Shown here: positions 1-10,602 of the stretch, piece by piece
Layout: each line of letters opens with the position of its first letter
How positions within the stretch are numbered: position 1 is the first letter of the stretch
Assembly (NCBI GenBank): GCA_015233895.1
Contig: JADFXG010000034.1
Coordinates: 1 to 33,386 of the forward strand
Source of the DNA: Nitrospirota bacterium
Lineage (GTDB): Bacteria > Nitrospirota > Thermodesulfovibrionia > Thermodesulfovibrionales > Magnetobacteriaceae
Length of the DNA: 33,386 nt
Reading direction: 5' to 3'
Position numbers and translations under genes: made by a program
The notes under the pieces: generated by a model
Told to the model about the DNA's origin: nothing
Seen by the model: the letters and a program-made list of their open reading frames with translations, nothing else
Databases searched by the model: none

Positions 1-385
1 TTTTATGAATTGGGTGACCCAAACTCTGCTCAAAAACATCCTTAATTTCTTTAGCAGTAGCTATCTTACCGGTAAGTGCTCTTTCAATAAATGGTTCTAA
101 AAGTGCTTTTTCACTCTCTGTTGTCAAATAGAAATTGCGTCTTCCACCTTTACCTGGTCCCTCAAGTATTTTAGGCCCTAAACGATTATATTGGGATGTC
201 AGATTGCGTACTGTTTGTTCTGCCACTCAAAGATGAAGAGCTATCTCTTTGGCTGACCTCGGCGCTATCAGCGCATTCAGTATTACCAACCATTTCTGTA
301 CTCGCCAAAAGCCTGTGGTCTCCCTTAGCTTCTCTTTTATCTCTTCTGCTGTCAGATGTTCCAACACTTTCGTCTTTTTTATCAT
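1..385 (-). pseudogene. IS630-family transposase, N-terminal part, interrupted by a stop
   Basis: Read from an ATG at 383-385 preceded by an AGGGG ribosome-binding sequence, the minus strand gives a helix-turn-helix protein (APRSAKEIALHL, then VAEQTVRNLTSQYNRLGP, then GKGGRRNFYLT). This resembles the N-terminal DNA-binding part of IS630/Tc1-type transposases. An in-frame TGA at 227-229 (codon 53) falls where relatives usually have glycine, so a single GGA to TGA change would explain it. The same frame stays open from there to base 1, where the window cuts it off. The catalytic DDE domain would lie further left and is not visible. The gene sits about 65 bases past gyrA in the same direction. 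A functional transposase would need readthrough, so I call it a pseudogene. The family assignment rests on the HTH region alone. Confidence 0.72.
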
Positions 386-414
386 TACTACCCCTATGTT
401 TTATTTTTAGAGAT

Positions 415-430
415 AGTATAACATTATACT
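415..430. repeat. Short near-palindrome between gyrA and the transposase remnant
   Basis: AGTATAACATTATACT reads almost the same on both strands (seven of eight arm bases pair). It lies between the transposase start and the gyrA stop, so it could be the IS end, part of the transposase promoter, or chance. No second copy of the element end is in the window for comparison. Confidence 0.25.
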
Positions 431-450
431 TATTAGATTGCTACTTGGTA

Positions 451-2880
451 TTACTCTTCCGGCTTATTATCCTTTTCAGCTGATTTCCCAATTCCTACAA
501 TCATGTTTTCCGGGCCCACGTCCATAATCCTGACCCCCTGGGTGTTTCTGCCGGTTACCGGAATGTTCTCTGCCGGTGTGCGTATCAGTTTGCCTGCCTT
601 AGTGATAAGCATTATCTCATCATCATCACGCACCTGGATGAGCCCCACCGCTTTGCCGCCTTTTTCCGTTATCTTTATTGAGATTACCCCCTGTCCGCCG
701 CGGCTTTGTGCATTATACTCAACTGCCTTTGTTCTCTTACCGTAACCCAGCTCTGTTACCGTTAGCAGGGTTGACCGATCATCTGTTACATCAGCCGACA
801 CTACCTCATCTTTGCTCTTTAAGCGAATGCCGATAACTCCTCGCGCCCCACGCCCCATATCTCTGACATCGTCCTCGTTAAACCTGATGGCATGTCCAAA
901 CTGTGTTCCTATTATCACATCAGATCGCCCGTCTGTCATCTTTACCGCTATCAGCTCGTCATCGTCATCAATTGAAATCGCTATGACCCCCTTGCTGCGA
1001 GGATTGCTGAATTCTGAAAGCTGCGTTTTTTTCACAATACCCTTTTTTGTAAACATCATCAGATAGCCGCTTTGGAATCCTTTAACTGGAAGCGCCGTAG
1101 CCAGTTTTTCACCCGACTGTAACTGAAGCAGATTCACTATCGCCTTGCCCTTTGTTGCGCGCCCGGCCTCCGGTATCTGATAAATCTTAAGCCAGTAGAG
1201 CCGCCCCAAATTGGTAAAAAACAGTATGTGATCATGCGTTGAGCCAATAAATAGTTGCTTAACGTAGTCCTCTTCACGGGTTTCCATCCCAATTGAGCCC
1301 TTACCGCCGCGCCTCTGCCTCCGGTACTCCGAAAGCGGATTTCTCTTTATATAGCCGTTATGGGAAACGGTAATTACCATCTCCTCCTCGGTTATCAAAT
1401 CTTCAACTGAGATTTCTGAGGCATCAGCCACAATGTCAGTGCGTCTCTCATCGGCATACTTTTCCCTGATTTCCAGAAGCTCAGTCTTTATAATTTGAGC
1501 TATTAGCGCCTCACTTGCCAGTATTGCCCTAAGGCGCTCAATCTCCTTTATGACCTCATTGTACTCACTTACGATTTTTTCCCGCTCAAGACCGGTCAAT
1601 CTCTGCAGGCGCATCTCAAGGATTGCGTTAGCCTGTATCTCAGAAAGTGGAAATTCAGTTATAAGACCGCGCCGTGCTATCTCAGGAGTTTGTGCCGCCC
1701 TAATCAGGGTTATTATAGCGTCAAGGTTATCAAGGGCAATTTTAAGTCCCTCCAATATGTGGGCACGCTCCTCAGCCTTTCGTAAATCAAAGCGGGTGCG
1801 GCGAATCACTATCTCACGCCTGTGCCTGAGGAAATGGCTAAGTATGGTCTTAAGCCCCATAACTTTTGGCTGCCCCCCGGCAAGCGCCAGCATAATCACC
1901 CCAAAGGTGGACTCCATTGCCGTGTGTTTGTAGAGATTATTTAAAACCACCTGAGCCATTTCATCCCGCTTTATCTCTATCACCATACGGATGCCGTCAC
2001 GGTCTGACTCGTCCCTCAAATCAGAAATTCCCTCTATCTTTTTCTCTCTTACCAGCTCCGCTATTTTTTCCATAAGACGCGCCTTATTTACCTGATACGG
2101 CAGCTCTGTCACAATGATGCTCTCTCCGCTGCGCCCCCGTTGTTCAAAATTAGCCTTTGCCCGCACCTTTATCTGCCCGCGTCCGGTCTCATAGGCATTG
2201 ATAATCCCCTGTAGTCCAAATATGATGCCTCCGGTTGGAAAATCAGGACCCTTAACGAATTTCATCAAATCACGCGTTTGCACCTCTGACTCCGGCGTTT
2301 CAAGAAGATATACCAGAGCATCAATAACCTCGCCCAGATTGTGCGGAGGAATGTTTGTAGCCATGCCAACGGCAATACCAGAGGCCCCGTTTACGATAAG
2401 ATTTGGCACAGTCGCAGGTAACACTACGGGCTCCTCGGTGGTTTCATCAAAGTTAGGGATGTAGTCAACCGTTTCCTTATCTATGTCGTTAAGTAGCTCC
2501 TCGGCAATCTTAGAAAGCCTCGCCTCAGTGTATCTGTACGCCGCTGCAGGGTCGCCGTCCATGGAGCCAAAGTTGCCCTGCCCGTCAATTAACGGATACC
2601 TCATGTTAAAATCCTGTGCCATACGCACCAGCGCATCATAGACCGCGCTGTCACCATGAGGATGGTACTTCTTTAGCACCTCCCCAACAACACCGGCGCA
2701 CTTTGAGTACCGCCTGGTAGAGAGCAGCCCCTCTCTGAACATTGCATATAGAATTCGTCTTTGAACGGGTTTTAAACCGTCCCTGACCTCAGGCAGCGCC
2801 CTGCCGATTATTACGCTCATAGCGTAATCCAAGTAGCTTACCTTCATCTCCTCTTCTATGTTTATAGCTATCGTTGACAT
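451..2880 (-). CDS. gyrA: DNA gyrase subunit A
   Basis: GyrA is the breakage-reunion subunit of the type II topoisomerase that introduces negative supercoils, working as GyrA2GyrB2. The 809-residue protein has the N-terminal signature [14 protein letters not shown], the quinolone-determining stretch [19 protein letters not shown] (S78 and D82 correspond to E. coli S83 and D87, both drug-sensitive type) and the catalytic tyrosine Y117 in [11 protein letters not shown]. The C-terminal domain has a clear GyrA box (QRRGGKG) followed by beta-propeller repeats, which separates it from ParC. The ATG is preceded by AAGGAAAACC. It follows gyrB by 39 bases and is the last gene of the dnaA-to-gyrA block. 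No terminator hairpin is visible before the transposase remnant downstream. Confidence 0.97.
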   Translation of the reverse strand: MSTIAINIEEEMKVSYLDYAMSVIIGRALPEVRDGLKPVQRRILYAMFREGLLSTRRYSKCAGVVGEVLKKYHPHGDSAVYDALVRMAQDFNMRYPLIDGQGNFGSMDGDPAAAYRYTEARLSKIAEELLNDIDKETVDYIPNFDETTEEPVVLPATVPNLIVNGASGIAVGMATNIPPHNLGEVIDALVYLLETPESEVQTRDLMKFVKGPDFPTGGIIFGLQGIINAYETGRGQIKVRAKANFEQRGRSGESIIVTELPYQVNKARLMEKIAELVREKKIEGISDLRDESDRDGIRMVIEIKRDEMAQVVLNNLYKHTAMESTFGVIMLALAGGQPKVMGLKTILSHFLRHRREIVIRRTRFDLRKAEERAHILEGLKIALDNLDAIITLIRAAQTPEIARRGLITEFPLSEIQANAILEMRLQRLTGLEREKIVSEYNEVIKEIERLRAILASEALIAQIIKTELLEIREKYADERRTDIVADASEISVEDLITEEEMVITVSHNGYIKRNPLSEYRRQRRGGKGSIGMETREEDYVKQLFIGSTHDHILFFTNLGRLYWLKIYQIPEAGRATKGKAIVNLLQLQSGEKLATALPVKGFQSGYLMMFTKKGIVKKTQLSEFSNPRSKGVIAISIDDDDELIAVKMTDGRSDVIIGTQFGHAIRFNEDDVRDMGRGARGVIGIRLKSKDEVVSADVTDDRSTLLTVTELGYGKRTKAVEYNAQSRGGQGVISIKITEKGGKAVGLIQVRDDDEIMLITKAGKLIRTPAENIPVTGRNTQGVRIMDVGPENMIVGIGKSAEKDNKPEE

Positions 2881-2919
2881 GGTTTTCCTTCTTTATTTAT
2901 TGGGTTATTTCTGTTTAAA

Positions 2920-5340
<2,421 letters not shown>

Positions 5341-5389
5341 TCACCTCTGTGTTACCTGATTATTTTTAAACAACCGATGTCTAAATTTA

Positions 5390-5848
5390 CTAAATACTCT
5401 TTTTAACCTTTTTTACTAATACAACGCCGGTTTCCGTGTTAAAAATTATCTTTCTCCCCTGGTTTCCGCCAACATCAGAGCCGGCTATCATTATCCTTTC
5501 CTCAGAAAGTATATCCTGAGCTATCATAATGTTACGCTCACCCACATTTAAAAGCCCTGAGGAACTTTCCATTATAGCGCCACCACCAAAAACTTTTGCC
5601 TGCAGATTTCTTTTAGTACAACCAAAAGACATCACCTTCTCTATAAGCTTAGTTATTGCTATGTTTCCAAACTTTGGCGAGGCCAGTCCCTCACCGTTCC
5701 AAAGCGGCAGCAGGTAGTGGTTCATCCCGCCGCATCGCATCTGCGGATCCCACAGGCACACAGATATACAAGAGCCTAACACCGTGGTTATCTCATAGGG
5801 GGTCTTATCGGCAAGCAGAGTTCCCGGATATAAAAAGTGTGTGTTCAT
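5390..5848 (-). CDS. cheD: Chemoreceptor glutamine deamidase CheD
   Basis: CheD deamidates selected glutamines of methyl-accepting chemotaxis receptors and in some bacteria also binds the CheC phosphatase. The 152-residue protein has the catalytic cysteine in VLGSCISVCLWD (C27), the histidine in GGMNHYLLP (H44) and a threonine at position 21, the same numbering as the triad described for Thermotoga CheD. The conserved GKVFGG-type segment appears as AKVFGGGAIM. The length matches the family. It starts seven bases after the histidine-kinase-like gene and no strong Shine-Dalgarno is seen, so translational coupling is likely. No receptor, cheC, cheB or cheR lies in the window, so its targets must be encoded elsewhere. 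Confidence 0.93.
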   Translation of the reverse strand: MNTHFLYPGTLLADKTPYEITTVLGSCISVCLWDPQMRCGGMNHYLLPLWNGEGLASPKFGNIAITKLIEKVMSFGCTKRNLQAKVFGGGAIMESSSGLLNVGERNIMIAQDILSEERIMIAGSDVGGNQGRKIIFNTETGVVLVKKVKKSI

Positions 5849-5855
5849 CTATAAT

Positions 5856-6776
5856 CTAAAACTGCTGCTCATCGTCATCAAACAGAAAATCATTACCCTC
5901 TGAGGAGAAGGAATCCATATCCACCTGACCCTCCAGCTCCTGCAAAGTCAACGTAAACTCCGTCCATTTATCTATCTCAGAGTCAACTGTAATTTTACCG
6001 TTTATCAAATCAACGAGAGTCCTTACTATGCTTAAACCAAGACCATGCCCCTTGTGTGCTTTCATCAAACCAAAGTCAACCTGCACAAATCTGTCAAATA
6101 TTGCTCTCAGATTCTTGTTACTTATCCCTATGCCATAGTCTTTCACCACTATGTGGAGTAATCCATCTGCCTTTGAAAGCTTTATTTCTACAGTGCCGCC
6201 CTCTTTGCTGAATTCTATAGCATTACTTATTAAATTAGTCATAATTAACTGTAGTTTTTCAGAGTCGGTTACAAAAAAGAACTCATTTGCGTTGACCTCT
6301 GTCTCCTGAGCAAAAACAGGTGAGAAAGAAATAGTAACGCCTTTTTTTGCCGCCATCTTACTAAAAGAATCTATGATACTTGAAATAAGCGAAACCATGT
6401 CAACCATTACGTGGGTTAGTGTAGTCTCCCCCGATTCAAGTTCTGCTGCCATAAAGATGTTTTTCAACTGGAAATCCATCACAAATGACTCCTCATGAAT
6501 CAGAGCGGCTATTGATGCAATATCTGCACAATCAAGGGTTAAAGCATTTTCAGAAAGCTGAGCCGAAAGACCCATTATTGCGGTCATAGGGTTGTTTAAT
6601 TCATTTTTTATATTTGACAAGAAATTACTCTTAAGCGCCTCTGACTCCTGAAGCCTTGCATTGACCTCCTCAAGTTTCTTTGTCATCATGCGGATATCGG
6701 AAAGCGCCTTTTCCTTGTCCTCAAAGCGCTTTCTTATCTCTTCTATAAACTCATCGTCTGTTAATTTTTTCATCAT
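5856..6776 (-). CDS. Histidine-kinase-like protein without the usual phospho-acceptor histidine
   Basis: The 306-residue soluble protein has an N-terminal coiled coil (about 15-50), a HisKA-like helix pair and a GHKL ATPase domain. The ATP site looks intact: N-box NLISNAIEFS (N185), G1 box DYGIGIS (D213), F-box IFDRFVQVD and G2 box GHGLGLSIV (243-251). The H-box reads SNIKNELNNPMTAI, so asparagine 58 stands where SHELRTPL kinases carry histidine (codon AAT). It therefore probably cannot autophosphorylate in the standard way. It may act as an allosteric pseudokinase, or belong to a subfamily with another acceptor. The last residues form an acidic tail. There are no transmembrane or input domains. 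It starts four bases after dnaN and is followed by cheD, suggesting a signalling role tied to chemotaxis or to the replication operon. Confidence 0.85.
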   Translation of the reverse strand: MMKKLTDDEFIEEIRKRFEDKEKALSDIRMMTKKLEEVNARLQESEALKSNFLSNIKNELNNPMTAIMGLSAQLSENALTLDCADIASIAALIHEESFVMDFQLKNIFMAAELESGETTLTHVMVDMVSLISSIIDSFSKMAAKKGVTISFSPVFAQETEVNANEFFFVTDSEKLQLIMTNLISNAIEFSKEGGTVEIKLSKADGLLHIVVKDYGIGISNKNLRAIFDRFVQVDFGLMKAHKGHGLGLSIVRTLVDLINGKITVDSEIDKWTEFTLTLQELEGQVDMDSFSSEGNDFLFDDDEQQF

Positions 6777-6780
6777 CGCT

Positions 6781-7887
6781 CTACATCCTCACCGGCATAA
6801 TTACGCATCTGTAACGTTCTACACCCTCTTCCATAAACAGAGTGGGGTTTTGGCTGTCCAGAAATTTAATAACAACATTTTCAGTTTCCATGCTTAACAG
6901 CAGCTCAAGCAGGTACCGCGAGTTATAGCCAACACTCAGCGTATCGCCGTCAAATCTGACATCCATGGAATCCCGCGCCTCACCTAATTCTGGATCGTTT
7001 GCAAATATCTCCATCTCATTTTCACTTATATCTATCTTTATGATTTTACTTTTGTCGCGGTTTATCACTGCAACCCTCTTTAGGACCGCTATAAATTCCT
7101 CACGGGCTATTACGGCCGTTTTGTCGTTATTTTTTGGTATCACCTGATCATAGGCCGGGTAGGAACCCTCTATGAGTTTAGTTAGAAATTCTTTTTCAAA
7201 AAGATTAAATCTGATGTGGTTAGCAGATATATCAAACGATATATCACCCTCGATGCCGGTAAGGAATTTCTTTAGCTCATTTACGGTTTTTCGCGGCACT
7301 ATGAGTTTTAATTCATCGCTAAAGGGAACGTCTATGTCAGTTTCAATAGCGGCAAGCCTGTGGCTGTCAGTGCCAACCAGCATCATCTTTTTCTGCTCTC
7401 CAAAAATATGAAACAGAACACCGTTTAGCGTATAACGCGGGTCGGCCTCACCGGCACTATAGAGTGTCTTTTCAATCATGCCAAGCAAATTGCGGGCATC
7501 TATTATGATTTGTTTGTCCCGTTCAATTTCCGGCCACTGAGGATATTCCTCGCTCTCAATACAAGCTATGCGAAAGTAGCTCTTACCGGCTTTAATCGTT
7601 ACCCAATTATTTTCAGTCTCTTCAAAAACAATTTCTCCGGTAATCTCACGTGCTATTTCGTATAGTTTTTTTGCAGGGAGACAGAATTTTCCCGGCTTTT
7701 GCACACTTGCCACCGTTACCGGCTCCTTTATGGCCATATCCAGGTCGGTTGCATATATGGTGCTGCCATCGGCTCCGACACATAACAGAAAATTACTTAG
7801 CACAGGTGTAGTAGCCTTTTTCTCTATGATGTTCTGGATGTCTGAAAGCCTTTTCTGCAGCTCAAAGCTGTCTATTCTAAAATTCAT
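6781..7887 (-). CDS. dnaN: DNA polymerase III sliding clamp, beta subunit
   Basis: DnaN forms the ring that tethers DNA polymerase III and other factors to DNA. The 368-residue protein has the family length and the three-fold clamp architecture. Recognisable pieces are the N-terminal TTPVLSNFLL segment, TDLDMAI, LVGTDSHRLA in the middle domain and the C-terminal CVIMPVRM, part of the partner-binding groove. A strong ribosome-binding site (GGAGGTGGTGA) precedes the ATG at 7885-7887. It lies 22 bases after dnaA and 4 before the histidine-kinase-like gene. The dnaA-dnaN pair is in the usual order, but recF does not follow. Confidence 0.97.
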   Translation of the reverse strand: MNFRIDSFELQKRLSDIQNIIEKKATTPVLSNFLLCVGADGSTIYATDLDMAIKEPVTVASVQKPGKFCLPAKKLYEIAREITGEIVFEETENNWVTIKAGKSYFRIACIESEEYPQWPEIERDKQIIIDARNLLGMIEKTLYSAGEADPRYTLNGVLFHIFGEQKKMMLVGTDSHRLAAIETDIDVPFSDELKLIVPRKTVNELKKFLTGIEGDISFDISANHIRFNLFEKEFLTKLIEGSYPAYDQVIPKNNDKTAVIAREEFIAVLKRVAVINRDKSKIIKIDISENEMEIFANDPELGEARDSMDVRFDGDTLSVGYNSRYLLELLLSMETENVVIKFLDSQNPTLFMEEGVERYRCVIMPVRM

Positions 7888-7909
7888 ATCTCACCACCTC
7901 CACACGGTT

Positions 7910-9241
7910 TTATGGTTTTATTCTGTTTATTAACTGTTCCACTACTTTTCCGAAGTTTTCATCGTTGCCTATTTTACTTTCAACCTGTTTACAAGCATAA
8001 ATAACCGTAGCATGGTCTTTTCCTCCAAATGACTTTCCTATATCGCCAAGGGATAAATCTGTAAGCTGCTTGATAATATACATAGCCACCTGCCTGGGAA
8101 CAGTGATTTCTTTAGTGCGTTTTTTAGCCTTTATGTCTATAGGTTTTATGTTAAAGTATTCACATACCATTTTTTGTATATGCTCGGCACTGATAGGTTT
8201 GAAATCATCAACAAATATGTCCTTTAAGACGTCTTTTGCCATAGCAATGTTAATAGGGTTTCCCGTAAGGTTAGAGTTTGCCGCAAGTTTTATGAGACAG
8301 CCCTCAAGCTCCCTGATGTTAGACCTGATGCGTGAGGCAAGGTAGTAGGCCATATCATCTTGCAGGAAAATCTTCTGGTTTTCCGCTTTTCTTTGTAAAA
8401 TAGCAACCTTAAGCTCAATTGAGGGCGGCTGAATGTCAGCAATCAATCCCATCGTAAAACGCGACTTCAGACGGTCGGTTATCGAGGTCAGCTCCTTAGG
8501 GGGTCTGTCGGCTGAAATTATTATCTGTTTCTGCCTTTCATAGAGAGCGTTAAAAGTGTGAAAAAACTCCTCCTGCGTTTGAGTCTTGTTTGCTATAAAC
8601 TGGACATCGTCAATAAGCAGAGCATCAAGTCCCCTGTACTTGTCCTTTAATTCTCCCATTTTCTCGTGTCTGATGGCTGATACCACCTCATTGGTAAACT
8701 GCTCTGATGAGACGTACATGACAGCAGCATTTGGGTCTCTGTCTATCACCATGTTGCCTATAGCGCTTATCAGGTGCGTCTTACCAAGCCCTACATCGCC
8801 GTATATAAACAGTGGATTATATGTTTTTCCCAAAGACTCTCCAACGGCAAGAGCTGCTGCATGGGCAAACTGGTTACTTGGCCCCACTACAAAGTTCTCA
8901 AACGTATATTTCGGATTAAGATGAATCCCTTTATTGGCTAATCTAGTTCTGCGGGTTTGCATTATAGTGTCTTTTTTTGCAATCTCGCTTGTCTGCGGCT
9001 GATCCACCTTAAAGACAACATTAATCTGTTTTGAAAGCACAGTCTCTAATGCCTTGTTAAACAGTTGCGGGTAATTGTCCTCTATCCATTCCCTGAAAAA
9101 CCTGTTGGGAACAGACAGCACTGCACTGTGATCTTTAATCTCCAAAGGCTTAACGGGTTTAAACCAAAGCTCAAATGCTGCCCCACCTACGGATTCCTGT
9201 AAAACTCCTTGTACCTTCTGCCAAATCTCTTCAATTTCCAT
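7910..9241 (-). CDS. dnaA: Chromosomal replication initiator DnaA
   Basis: DnaA binds 9-base boxes at oriC and unwinds the origin when ATP-bound. The 443-residue protein shows domain I (about 1-80), a short linker, the AAA+ domain with Walker A GDVGLGKTH (148-156) and Walker B ALLIDDVQF, sensor-type segments (TSITDRLKSRF) and the DNA-binding domain IV signature GGKDHATVIYACKQVES. The start at 9239-9241 is fixed by an in-frame stop three codons upstream. No good Shine-Dalgarno lies within 15 bases; the AAGGAG present is about 45 bases upstream. The region before it carries inverted DnaA-box-like sites, so autoregulation is likely. It is the first gene of the block ending in gyrA. Confidence 0.97.
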   Translation of the reverse strand: MEIEEIWQKVQGVLQESVGGAAFELWFKPVKPLEIKDHSAVLSVPNRFFREWIEDNYPQLFNKALETVLSKQINVVFKVDQPQTSEIAKKDTIMQTRRTRLANKGIHLNPKYTFENFVVGPSNQFAHAAALAVGESLGKTYNPLFIYGDVGLGKTHLISAIGNMVIDRDPNAAVMYVSSEQFTNEVVSAIRHEKMGELKDKYRGLDALLIDDVQFIANKTQTQEEFFHTFNALYERQKQIIISADRPPKELTSITDRLKSRFTMGLIADIQPPSIELKVAILQRKAENQKIFLQDDMAYYLASRIRSNIRELEGCLIKLAANSNLTGNPINIAMAKDVLKDIFVDDFKPISAEHIQKMVCEYFNIKPIDIKAKKRTKEITVPRQVAMYIIKQLTDLSLGDIGKSFGGKDHATVIYACKQVESKIGNDENFGKVVEQLINRIKP

Positions 9242-9254
9242 AAGTTTTCAACAA

Positions 9255-9276
9255 ATTATCAACAATTGTTAATAAT
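9255..9276. promoter_or_regulatory. Head-to-head DnaA-box-like palindrome upstream of dnaA
   Basis: A 22-base near-perfect palindrome (10 of 11 arm pairs match) is formed by TTATCAACA on the plus strand and TTATTAACA on the minus strand, meeting at AATT. It lies 14-35 bases before the dnaA start codon, inside the likely leader. Binding of DnaA here, or folding of the mRNA, could limit dnaA expression. Its role is inferred. Confidence 0.5.
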
Positions 9277-9422
9277 TCCTAAATAACTCCTTTCAAAAAA
9301 TGATAATAAATTGTTCATATCTAAGTATAATTTTAAATTGTTGATAAGTGTGTAATTTGCGCTAAATACCAAACAAAAAAGCAAACACGATAAGTATCTT
9401 TTAAATCTATATTTTTTACAGG

Positions 9423-9479
9423 TTTTCAACATTTTACCGCCCTCTACTGTTACTACTGTTTTCTTTATATATATAGTAA
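9423..9479 (+). other. Basal-unwinding-like element: DnaA box, GC cluster, trios, AT tract
   Basis: In order on the plus strand are a box-like TTTTCAACA (9423-9431), the GC cluster ACCGCCC (9436-9442), five triplets CTA CTG TTA CTA CTG (9444-9458) and an AT-rich tract ending in TATATATATAG (to 9476). Read 3' to 5', the complementary strand gives GAT GAC AAT GAT GAC, close to the DnaA-trio pattern described at Bacillus-type origins. That order (box, GC spacer, trios, unwinding region) is the published layout. The unwinding site would then be on the prfB side. Two triplets end in C, which departs from the strict motif. Confidence 0.5.
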
Positions 9480-9487
9480 TAGAAGGA

Positions 9488-10595
9488 TTAAGCATTTTTT
9501 CTCCGTATTAAATATTCCTTTATAAAAGAACCGATCTCACCATCAAGTACGGCATTAACGTTACCCATCTCGTACCCTGTTCTGTGATCTTTAATCAGCC
9601 TGTATGGATGAAGCACGTATGAGCGAATCTGATTTCCCCACTGAATGTTTTTTTTGTCACCTATGATACCGTCAAGTTTTTTCTCCTGCTCTAAGACCTG
9701 AAGCTCATAGAGCCTGGATTTAAGAATGCGCATGGCTCTTTCCTTGTTTTTGTGTTGAGAGCGTTCATTTTGGCATGAAACCACAATTGACGATGGCAAA
9801 TGAGTAATTCTTACAGCCGATGAGACCTTGTTAACGTGCTGGCCTCCGGCGCCGGAGGCTCTAAAGGTATCAATTTTTAAGTCATCGTCTTTAATCTCTA
9901 CTTCAATATCTTTTTCTATCTCAGGATATGCCAACACGGCGGCAAATGAGGTATGTCTGCGTTTGTTTGTATCAAAGGGGGAAATTCTTACAAGCCTGTG
10001 CACTCCTATTTCAGAGCGCAGGTAACCATAGGCATACGGGCCGCTTATAGTCATCATAACGCTTTTAATTCCTGCCTCATCCCCGTTAAGTAAGTCAATA
10101 ATTTCAGCCTTAAATGAGTTTCTTTCGGCCCATCGTAAGTACAATCTCATAAGCATCTGAGCCCAGTCCTGGCTCTCAGTGCCGCCTGCCCCCGGATGTA
10201 TTTCCACTATTGCGTCACAGTCGTCAAATTTCCCGCTTAGAAGGTGCTTTAACTCAAGAGAGCCAATTTTTTCCACCGTGCTGTTTAATTTCTCTTCAAA
10301 CTCGGTTAAGAAAAGCTGGCCGTCCTCCTCATCAAGTATGGACACAGACTCTGAAAGGTAGTTTACATCCCCCTCCACATCAAAATAAGACTTCACTATA
10401 TCCTGAGCCCTTGACTGCTTTTTCTTTAGCTCTGACACTTTCTCGTGATCAGACCAGTTGTCTTTAACACTAAGCTCTGTCTCTATATCGGATATCTCTT
10501 TAAGCAAAGTTTCCACTTCAAAGATAACCTCTGAGATGATTTAATTGCAGCTCAAGAGGTTTTATTTTTTCTTTTATTTCAACAACTCCTGTCAT
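9488..10595 (-). CDS. prfB: Peptide chain release factor 2, with programmed +1 frameshift
   Basis: RF2 releases finished proteins at UGA and UAA. The main frame (342 codons from 10516) holds the stop-recognition tripeptide SPF (VRISPFDTNKRRH) and the catalytic GGQ (RASGAGGQHVNKVSS). The gene begins further upstream: an ATG at 10593-10595 with GGAGG ten bases before it starts a 25-codon zero frame ending CTT TGA. A +1 slip on CTT continues as GAA GTG GAA in the main frame, giving about 368 residues, the usual RF2 size. The start lies seven bases past the lnt stop, and its GGAGG is made from the last lnt codons, so the two genes are co-transcribed and probably coupled. RF2 scarcity should favour frameshifting (autoregulation), as in E. 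coli. Confidence 0.95.
10518..10532 (-). other. prfB: prfB +1 frameshift site
   Basis: The mRNA-sense sequence is AGAGGTTATCTTTGA, with the slippery CTT at 10521-10523 and the in-frame TGA at 10518-10520. Three bases upstream of CTT is AGAGGT, a weaker internal Shine-Dalgarno than the E. coli AGGGGG. The base after the stop is A rather than the common C. Confidence 0.92.
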
Positions 10596-10602
10596 GTGTA
10601 AT

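Larger units (their letters stand above)
9242..9487. other. Candidate origin of replication (oriC) between prfB and dnaA
   Basis: This 246-base AT-rich gap holds no convincing gene. It contains DnaA-box-like nonamers of the form TTWTCAACA at 9245-9253, 9256-9264 and 9423-9431, and on the other strand at 9339-9347 (TGTTGATAA) and 9267-9275 (TGTTAATAA). A GC cluster, trinucleotide repeats and an AT tract follow at 9436-9479. The position next to dnaA and the dnaA-dnaN-gyrB-gyrA cluster support oriC. None of the boxes is the exact TTATCCACA consensus, so the call depends on this organism preferring an A at position 6. The dnaA promoter must also be here, but I could not choose one. Confidence 0.7.

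Noticed and set aside
196-483. 95-codon plus-strand frame at the left end
   Set aside because: It is antisense to the transposase remnant, whose helix-turn-helix sequence is the recognisable one.
9259-9495. 78-codon minus-strand frame between prfB and dnaA
   Set aside because: It overlaps the prfB end, has AT-driven composition with no known domain, and covers the DnaA-box-like sites; most likely non-coding origin DNA.
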